Below, piece by piece: positions 59,435 through 64,000 of a stretch of DNA of 64,000 nt. The first letter of the stretch is position 1; each line of letters starts with the position of its first letter. This DNA comes from Sphingomonas swuensis (GTDB taxonomy: Bacteria; Pseudomonadota; Alphaproteobacteria; Sphingomonadales; Sphingomonadaceae): positions 2,688,001 to 2,752,000 of the forward strand of contig NZ_BAABBQ010000001.1 of the NCBI RefSeq assembly GCF_039538045.1. The letters run 5' to 3'. The notes beneath the pieces are model-generated. The model was given only the letters and a program-made list of their open reading frames with translations, did no database searches and had not been told where the DNA came from. A program made the position numbers and the translations under genes.

Positions 59435-59659
59435 TCAGCCGCGCGAGAAGGCGGGGCGGAAGGGTTCGCGGCGGGCGCTGTCGGGGATGAGGCTGCCCTT
59501 GAACTTGCGGTTCATCAGCGCGGCGCCGGCGCTGCTCTGGCAGACCAGCCGGGTGCCGCCGTCGGGCAGGCGCTCGAGCGCGGAGATCCCGACGTCGGCC
59601 GCGTCGCACTTGGCGATGACGTCCTTCTCGGGCAGCTTGAGGAAGAGAACCCGGCTCAT
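59435..59659 (-). CDS. Small protein of unknown function
   Basis: A 74-residue protein (MSRVLFLKLPEKDVIAKCDA) whose ATG overlaps the stop of the preceding gene (ATGA). Body RLVCQSSAGAALMNRKFKGS. Not recognised; co-translated with the 54-residue gene. Confidence 0.6.
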   Translation of the reverse strand: MSRVLFLKLPEKDVIAKCDAADVGISALERLPDGGTRLVCQSSAGAALMNRKFKGSLIPDSARREPFRPAFSRG

Positions 59660-59820
59660 GCGTTGGCCGCCCGGCGGCGCGCCACGATGCGCTGGCCATA
59701 AGCCTCGAACAGGTCGAGATGCGCCTGGGCCGAGGCCTGGCAGGTGGCGGCGCGCGCCCGCGTCAGCGACACTCCGCGGCGCCAGTAAAGGTAGTTCATG
59801 TCCATGAGGTGCAGCTCCAT
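59656..59820 (-). CDS. Very small protein of unknown function
   Basis: About 54 residues from MELHLMDMNYLYWRRGVSL; an internal Met five codons later is an alternative. Ends AYGQRIVARRRAANA. Conserved-looking in composition but not named. Overlaps the next gene (ATGA). The divergent plus-strand region starts 338 bases upstream. Confidence 0.55.
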   Translation of the reverse strand: MELHLMDMNYLYWRRGVSLTRARAATCQASAQAHLDLFEAYGQRIVARRRAANA

Positions 59821-59960
59821 TGCCGGTAAGCAAGAGCGCGTAAAATCTCTCAGCCGCACGGGCTTACAGGGCCGATCCGTGCGATGGGGAGGATGTAGCA
59901 CGGATGGTGCAATTTCCCTAATCGCGCGGCGCCAAATCGGCGACAGTGGTGGTCCCGCGT

Positions 59961-59989
59961 TTGACAAGGTCTGGGACCGAAACTAGGAG
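59961..59989 (+). promoter_or_regulatory. Candidate sigma-70 type promoter
   Basis: A perfect -35 (TTGACA) with a poor -10 (TAGGAG) at 17 bases. Would drive the short ORF and the gene at 60159. Confidence 0.35.
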
Positions 59990-60023
59990 CGCGCCTCCGT
60001 TCAACCCAGTGGAGGTCGCGAGA

Positions 60024-60071
60024 ATGCTGAAATTTCGCCTTGCGCCTCGTGAAGCGCCACTAGGCTTCTAG
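60024..60071 (+). CDS. Possible 15-residue leader peptide
   Basis: MLKFRLAPREAPLGF with GGAGG eight bases before the ATG. It ends 87 bases before the next gene, after which a hairpin occurs. Could be a leader peptide or chance. Confidence 0.3.
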   Translation: MLKFRLAPREAPLGF

Positions 60072-60158
60072 GCCTACGCATTGCGCGGCCGCCCATCGCG
60101 GCGGCTTCCCAGAGCAGCGACACAGACGCGGGGCGAGGATCCCCGCCGGGGTCTTTCA

Positions 60159-60563
60159 ATGAACTACGTGCGTTTCATCACGCCGTGGTGGCGCGTGCGC
60201 CGCCAGGTGGACTGCGGGCCGTTCGGTCCGGCTTACGAGGCATGGCGTGACCGCGACGTGCCCGAAGTGCTGCGGGTCGCGATCGGCGAGGAGATCGACT
60301 GGTTCGAGCGGCATCTGCCGGTCCCGGGCCGGCAGGCGTTCCGGGTCAAGTCGTGCCGGCGCTGGCGCTCGGACGGGATCTGCTGGTTCCATGCCGAGGC
60401 GCGCGAGATGATCGCGCACGCCTTCGTGCTTGCGGCGCTGCTCGAGGAAGTGGGGGTGCCGGTCCGCAAGGCCGCGACCCACCGCCCGGGCACGATCCTC
60501 TACCGCGATGCCTATCAGATCGTGGCGAAGCCGATCGAGGCGACGCCGACCCTCTACCACTGA
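60159..60563 (+). CDS. Conserved protein of unknown function
   Basis: A 134-residue soluble protein (MNYVRFITPWWRVRRQVDCG), Trp- and Arg-rich, with RVKSCRRWRSDGICWFHAEA in the middle. No known motif. A 14-bp hairpin follows its stop, so it is probably monocistronic or attenuated relative to the next gene. Confidence 0.7.
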   Translation: MNYVRFITPWWRVRRQVDCGPFGPAYEAWRDRDVPEVLRVAIGEEIDWFERHLPVPGRQAFRVKSCRRWRSDGICWFHAEAREMIAHAFVLAALLEEVGVPVRKAATHRPGTILYRDAYQIVAKPIEATPTLYH

Positions 60564-60566
60564 CCC

Positions 60567-60599
60567 GCTCCCGTCCCGGCCCGGTGCCGGGGCGGGAGC
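60567..60599 (+). terminator. Hairpin after the 60159 gene
   Basis: GCTCCCGTCCCGGC / GCCGGGGCGGGAGC, a 14-bp stem with one G-U pair and a 5-base loop, three bases after the stop. No T-run. Confidence 0.55.
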
Positions 60600-60620
60600 C
60601 AACCCCCGAGGAGACGAACG

Positions 60621-60863
60621 ATGACGACGAACCATGACGAGCTGCCCTGCTTTCGAGCGGATAGCCAAGCGGCGTAAGGGCTTCCCGAGCGAGACGCGGG
60701 TCAAGCGCGGGCTGCGCTTCGTGCGCGGCGGGACAAAGGAGCTGATCGAGAAGCTCGGCCGCAACGACCCCTGCCCGTGCGGCTCGAACCTGCGGTTTCA
60801 AGCGCTGCTGCCTGACCAGCGGCCGCTTTCGATGGGTCGGAGCGGAAGGATTACTGGCGGTGA
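60621..60863 (+). pseudogene. SEC-C motif protein gene broken by three +1 shifts
   Basis: The ATG at 60621 has GAGGAG seven bases upstream. Read as given, the frame stops after 18 codons. Removing one T at each of three TTTC sites (60651-60653, 60796-60798, 60827-60829) restores a 79-residue protein: [20 protein letters not shown], then [17 protein letters not shown], the SEC-C zinc motif [18 protein letters not shown] and the end [14 protein letters not shown]. The three extra bases sum to one codon. A chance reading with such a coherent C-terminus is very unlikely. Decay, sequencing error and recoding are all possible. Confidence 0.82.
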
Positions 60864-61185
60864 AGGGCGTGGGTCGCTGCCAAGGCCAGGCACGGCTCGG
60901 GTTTAGTAGTCGAAATTTGCATGCAGCAATACTCAGTTCCCCTGTGCTTTGAGTTATACCTGCAGGCAGGTGCTGCACGGGGATCGAACGCGACCTGATC
61001 GTTTCGGGAACCAACAAATCCTTCGTCCGCCGCCGTGACTAGGTTGCCATCCGCGCTCCCCGATCAAGCTGTTCAACCGCAGGGTAAGAACTTCTAGGAT
61101 AAAGATCATGTCTGTCGCTTAATCGCGTTTGCGGCGTTGATCTGTGACGCTACTCTCTCGCAAATGCTGATCTAACATGGAGTAA
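60864..61185. other. Gap before the HNH gene
   Basis: 322 bases, lower in G+C from about 60905 on. It holds CCTGCAGGCAGG and no convincing gene. No clear insertion ends, tRNA or integrase are visible. Confidence 0.4.
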
Positions 61186-62346
61186 GTGTTGGCGAGTTGG
61201 TCCGAAGCAGTGTTGGCAGCGGTTCGGCGGCATGTGCGCAAGACCGGCTCGACAATATTTAGCCGCCAAGGACTTCTTGACGCGGAGATGGAAGCCATCG
61301 TCGCGGCGACCGCTTCGATTGGGGCGACCCCGTGGCAGACCCTAAGCCGCGTGCTTCAGGAATTGCGCGATGGCGGCACGATCGAATTCGTAGGTGAAGG
61401 CGTTTATAGGTACGCTGGACAGCCGGTGACAGAGGATTCAGCAGGTCCGACAAAGGGCGTTTTCGTTACCGGCCCACATTCAATCTACGACGATCAGCCA
61501 GAAAGATTTTACCGCTTTCCGCCGACTTATCTTACTGCGGCGCGTCGAATGGTAGGTCAGTGGATCGTTTATTTGGAGCCCAGGCGCGCTGGCGGACGTG
61601 GGTTTTGGGCCGTCGCAAAGGTGAGCAACATTGAACGGGATTCCGAACGTCCGGGCATGTTTCTAGCTTTAATTGAGCCAGGCAGTTTTCTTGAATTTGG
61701 GACAAGCGTTCCCTTCAGCATTGATCGGCTCCCCATGGAGCGCGCACTGCTTAATACCGACGGCAGCATCAAGGGCAGCAAGCAACTTGCGATCCGTGCC
61801 CTAAGGAACGCGGACTTCAACCGAATTGTTGAAGTCGGCTTACTGGACCCCGAACCCGAACTGCCGAGAGTTGGCGAGGCTGAGCAGATACCATCTTTTC
61901 TACTTGGCCAGCCTGATCAGGAAGAGTTCGAAGGGCCGATCGATCGTGCAAAGATGCTCGTCAGCCGAAAGGTGCGCGATGCCAAGTTTAGACGCGCAAT
62001 TCTCCACGTATACGATGGGCGATGCGCGTTAACGGGGATGCGTTTAGTTAATGGCGGAGGTCGATTAGAAACCGAAGCAGCGCACATCATGAGTGTCGGA
62101 GATGGAGGCCCGGACTCAGTTTCGAACGGCATCGCATTAAGTGGGACAGCTCATTGGATGTTTAACCGCGGCCTCATCTCTCTTAACGATAATGGTCACA
62201 TTTTACTGTCCGGCAAGATTAACGATCGTGACGGAATCGAAAAGATGCTCCTGCCGGGGCGTCAGGCCAACTTTCCGGCTGGGGCTTACCGACCACATCA
62301 TCGCTATTTGTCTCACCATCGTGAGCGCTTCGGATTTGAAGTATAG
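61186..62346 (+). CDS. HNH endonuclease (predicted restriction-type)
   Basis: A 386-residue protein starting at GTG 61186 or TTG 61189; GGAG is three or six bases upstream respectively. The N-terminal 80 residues are a winged-helix-like segment (TPWQTLSRVLQELRDGGTIE). The C-terminal HNH domain has YDGRCALTGMRLVNGG, EAAHIMSVGDGGPDS and AHWMFNRGLISL, as in COG3440-type predicted restriction endonucleases. Lower G+C than the flanks suggests transfer. No methylase is next to it. Confidence 0.85.
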   Translation: MLASWSEAVLAAVRRHVRKTGSTIFSRQGLLDAEMEAIVAATASIGATPWQTLSRVLQELRDGGTIEFVGEGVYRYAGQPVTEDSAGPTKGVFVTGPHSIYDDQPERFYRFPPTYLTAARRMVGQWIVYLEPRRAGGRGFWAVAKVSNIERDSERPGMFLALIEPGSFLEFGTSVPFSIDRLPMERALLNTDGSIKGSKQLAIRALRNADFNRIVEVGLLDPEPELPRVGEAEQIPSFLLGQPDQEEFEGPIDRAKMLVSRKVRDAKFRRAILHVYDGRCALTGMRLVNGGGRLETEAAHIMSVGDGGPDSVSNGIALSGTAHWMFNRGLISLNDNGHILLSGKINDRDGIEKMLLPGRQANFPAGAYRPHHRYLSHHRERFGFEV

Positions 62347-62351
62347 ATAGC

Positions 62352-62378
62352 GTGACCCCGGGTAAATCCCGGGGTCAC
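62352..62378. terminator. Bidirectional terminator between HNH and nrdB genes
   Basis: An 11-bp perfect stem GTGACCCCGGG / CCCGGGGTCAC with a 5-base loop. It is also close to the arms of the repeat at 32131-32218. Confidence 0.75.
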
Positions 62379-62395
62379 GGCACTTCGTGGTGCTC

Positions 62396-63448
62396 CTACT
62401 CCGCCGCCACCGTAGCTGCGTCGAACAGCCCACCCTCGGCCTCGGCCTCCGGCGCGTCGTTGGCGATCTTGGCCTTCTGGCGGTTGTCGAAGTTGCTCCA
62501 GACGGTGTTCCAGTCACCCCGCGTCGCGGCCTTGGAATATTCGGTGGCGCGCTGCTCGAAGAAGTTGGCGTGCTCGACGCCGTTGAGGAGCGGTGCGAGC
62601 CAGGGGAGCGGATGTTCGTCGACCATGTAGATCGGCTGGAAGCCGAGCTGTCCCAGGCGCCAGTCGGCGATGTAGCGGACATACTTCTTGATCGACTTGG
62701 CGGTCATGCCCTCGACCGGACCCTGCTCGAAGGCGAGGTCGATGAAGGCGTCCTCGAGGCGCACCGTCTTCTGGCACTGGTCGATGATCGCTTCCTTGAC
62801 GTCGGCGGTGAGGCAGTCGCGCTCCTTCACGAAGGTGTGGAAGAGCTTGATGATGCCCTCGCAGTGGAGGCTCTCGTCGCGGACCGACCAGCTGACGATC
62901 TGGCCCATGCCCTTCATCTTGTTGAAGCGCGGGAAGTTCATCAGCATCGCGAAGCTGGCGAACAGCTGCAGCCCCTCGGTGAAGGCACCGAACATGGCGA
63001 GCGTCTTGGCGATGTCGGCATCGGTGTCGACGCCGAAGGTGTTCAGATAGTCGTGCTTGTCCTTCATCTCCTTGTACTGGAGGAAGGCGCTATACTCGCT
63101 CTCGGGCATGCCGATGGTGTCGAGCAGGTGGCTGTAGGCGGCGATGTGCACCGTCTCCATGTTGGAGAAGGCGGTCAGCATCATCTTGATCTCGGTCGGC
63201 TTGAACACCGAGCCGTACTTGTCGTGGTAGCAGTCCTGCACCTCGACGTCGGCCTGGGTGAAGAAGCGGAAGATCTGGGTGAGGAGGTTGCGCTCGTGCG
63301 GGGTGAGCTTCTGCGCCCAGTCGCGGCAGTCCTCGCCCAGCGGCACTTCCTCGGGCATCCAGTGGATCTGCTGCTGGCGCTTCCAGAACTCGAACGCCCA
63401 GGGGTATTCGAACGGCTTGTAGGACTTGGAGGCGGAGAGAAGGGACAT
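62396..63448 (-). CDS. nrdB: Ribonucleoside-diphosphate reductase beta subunit
   Basis: A 350-residue class Ia reductase subunit that houses the diiron-tyrosyl radical site. Motifs include FRFFTQADVEVQDCYHDKYG, SNMETVHIAAYSHLLDTIG with the probable radical Tyr, and SVRDESLHCEGIIKLFH. The start MSLLSASKSYKPFEYPWAFE overlaps the preceding stop (ATGA). nrdA is not in the window. Confidence 0.95.
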   Translation of the reverse strand: MSLLSASKSYKPFEYPWAFEFWKRQQQIHWMPEEVPLGEDCRDWAQKLTPHERNLLTQIFRFFTQADVEVQDCYHDKYGSVFKPTEIKMMLTAFSNMETVHIAAYSHLLDTIGMPESEYSAFLQYKEMKDKHDYLNTFGVDTDADIAKTLAMFGAFTEGLQLFASFAMLMNFPRFNKMKGMGQIVSWSVRDESLHCEGIIKLFHTFVKERDCLTADVKEAIIDQCQKTVRLEDAFIDLAFEQGPVEGMTAKSIKKYVRYIADWRLGQLGFQPIYMVDEHPLPWLAPLLNGVEHANFFEQRATEYSKAATRGDWNTVWSNFDNRQKAKIANDAPEAEAEGGLFDAATVAAE

Positions 63449-63807
63449 CAGCGGTCTCCCATGAAGGTGATGACGGTGGCCGCGCCGAGGATGGCGGCGC
63501 AGAAGGCGATGGTGAGAAGGGTCCAGCGGCGGCGGGCCGGGGCGAGCTCGGGCGCGAGATCGACGTCGCCGGCGCGGCGGCTGTTGATCAGCGACAGGCC
63601 GACGACGGTCAGGAGCATGAAGGGCGTGCCGTTGGCGACCACCGGGGCGGTCCAGCCCGCCTTGCCGGTGATGTAGAGGAGGAAGCCGGCGAACCCGACC
63701 ACCTCGAGCGCCACCCCGCTCCACTGGACCCAGTTGAAGGGTCGCGCGGGCGCCAGCGCCGGGCTCGGCGCATAGGGGTCGTAGGAGGAGGACTGACGGT
63801 AGCTCAC
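63448..63807 (-). CDS. Small membrane protein upstream of nrdB
   Basis: A 119-residue protein from a GTG start (SYRQSSSYDPYAPSPALAPA) with GGGGAGG eight bases upstream. Three helices: VALEVVGFAGFLLYITG, PFMLLTVVGLSLINS and WTLLTIAFCAAILGAATVI. The start overlaps the PepSY gene's stop (GTGA) and the stop overlaps nrdB (ATGA). Function unknown. Confidence 0.75.
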   Translation of the reverse strand: MSYRQSSSYDPYAPSPALAPARPFNWVQWSGVALEVVGFAGFLLYITGKAGWTAPVVANGTPFMLLTVVGLSLINSRRAGDVDLAPELAPARRRWTLLTIAFCAAILGAATVITFMGDR

Positions 63808-64000
63808 CAGAAGAACCTCCCCTTGGCCGAGCTCTTGCCGGCGCGTTTCCGGAACATCTGGATATACATCCAAAGCCCTGAAAATGCGAAGAAAAGAAGG
63901 GCAAACCCACTCATCAACGAAAGCACGACCCCGAGCGGCCCGAACTCCTCGCCCGAATGCAGGTGATGGAGCAGGCCGACGTTCCACCCGCCCGGCTGCG
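63804..64000 (-). CDS. PepSY-type membrane protein, C-terminal part
   Basis: The last 65 codons of a longer gene that enters from the right edge. Visible: GGWNVGLLHHLHSGEEFGPL, then one helix (MSGFALLFFAFSGLWMYI) and a basic C-terminus (QMFRKRAGKSSAKGRFFW). HHLHSG before a helix is typical of PepSY_TM proteins. Coupled by GTGA to the next gene. Confidence 0.7.
   Translation of the reverse strand, partial: QPGGWNVGLLHHLHSGEEFGPLGVVLSLMSGFALLFFAFSGLWMYIQMFRKRAGKSSAKGRFFW

Larger units (their letters stand above)
59821..60158. other. Divergent gap with promoter-like elements
   Basis: A 338-base gap. It holds a TTGACA at 59961-59966 followed by TAGGAG at 59984, a 17-base spacer, and a short ORF with a good ribosome site (60024-60071). 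GATCCCCGCCGGGGTC forms a hairpin just before the 60159 start. Confidence 0.45.

Noticed and set aside
60975-61020. A GTTCGATCCCC-like stretch (minus strand) resembling a tRNA T-loop near the HNH gene
   Set aside because: The flanking bases do not pair as a T-stem and no acceptor or anticodon arm can be built, so a tRNA remnant or attachment site is not supported.

Overview
The window looks like a chromosomal segment of a high-G+C alphaproteobacterium, most likely a sphingomonad (order Sphingomonadales). The pointers are the ctaC-ctaD-ctaB-small ORF-ctaG cytochrome oxidase block, an alphaproteobacterial LexA box (GTTC-N7-GTTC), an SspB of the alphaproteobacterial type, and a dispersed repeat whose translations read RPSTSLR/VRPERSRR, which is familiar from sphingomonad genomes. 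All assignments come from reading translated sequence; no database search was run.

Layout: 1-5.5 kb is an aa3 oxidase block on the minus strand, interrupted by two plus-strand genes. 5.6-10.3 kb holds pyrE, then pdxJ-acpS-lepB-AI-2E transporter, facing an FKBP isomerase and rpsU. 10.6-12.7 kb has two convergent L,D-transpeptidases. 13-17 kb is the tesA / ybbA-ybbP arrangement known from E. coli. 17-24 kb mixes a cyclophilin, purT, small secreted proteins, rpmJ, a PilZ protein, an M28 peptidase and galE. 24.4-30.2 kb is the SOS mutagenesis cassette imuA-imuB-dnaE2 behind a LexA box. 30-36 kb has fumC, sspB, a HIT protein, an amino acid permease and a PfkB kinase. 36-41.8 kb has queG, an ABC-2 exporter pair, a GGDEF protein and purE-purK. 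41.9-48.9 kb has an M16 peptidase, lepA and a cluster of little-known genes starting with a membrane-anchored LuxR-type protein. 49-56.7 kb is an ergothioneine-type operon (flavodoxin-like reductase, egtB, egtD), gpmA, an M14 peptidase, hutH and an HD-GYP protein. 56.7-61 kb is a patch of small genes, including an HTH/membrane gene apparently split by one stop codon and a SEC-C gene broken by three +1 shifts. 61-62.4 kb is a visibly lower-G+C HNH endonuclease gene. The window ends with nrdB behind a small membrane protein and a PepSY-type protein.

Functional themes: respiration (heme O synthesis and oxidase assembly beside subunits I and II), envelope work (signal peptidase, L,D-transpeptidases, peptidases, foldases), purine synthesis (purE, purK, purT), and c-di-GMP signalling (GGDEF, HD-GYP, two PilZ proteins). 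Genes are tightly packed, with many ATGA, GTGA and TTGA overlaps. The most unusual features are palindromic repeats apparently carried in frame inside several genes of the mutagenesis cassette, the triple TTTC frameshift gene, and the HTH-membrane gene with a single in-frame amber codon.
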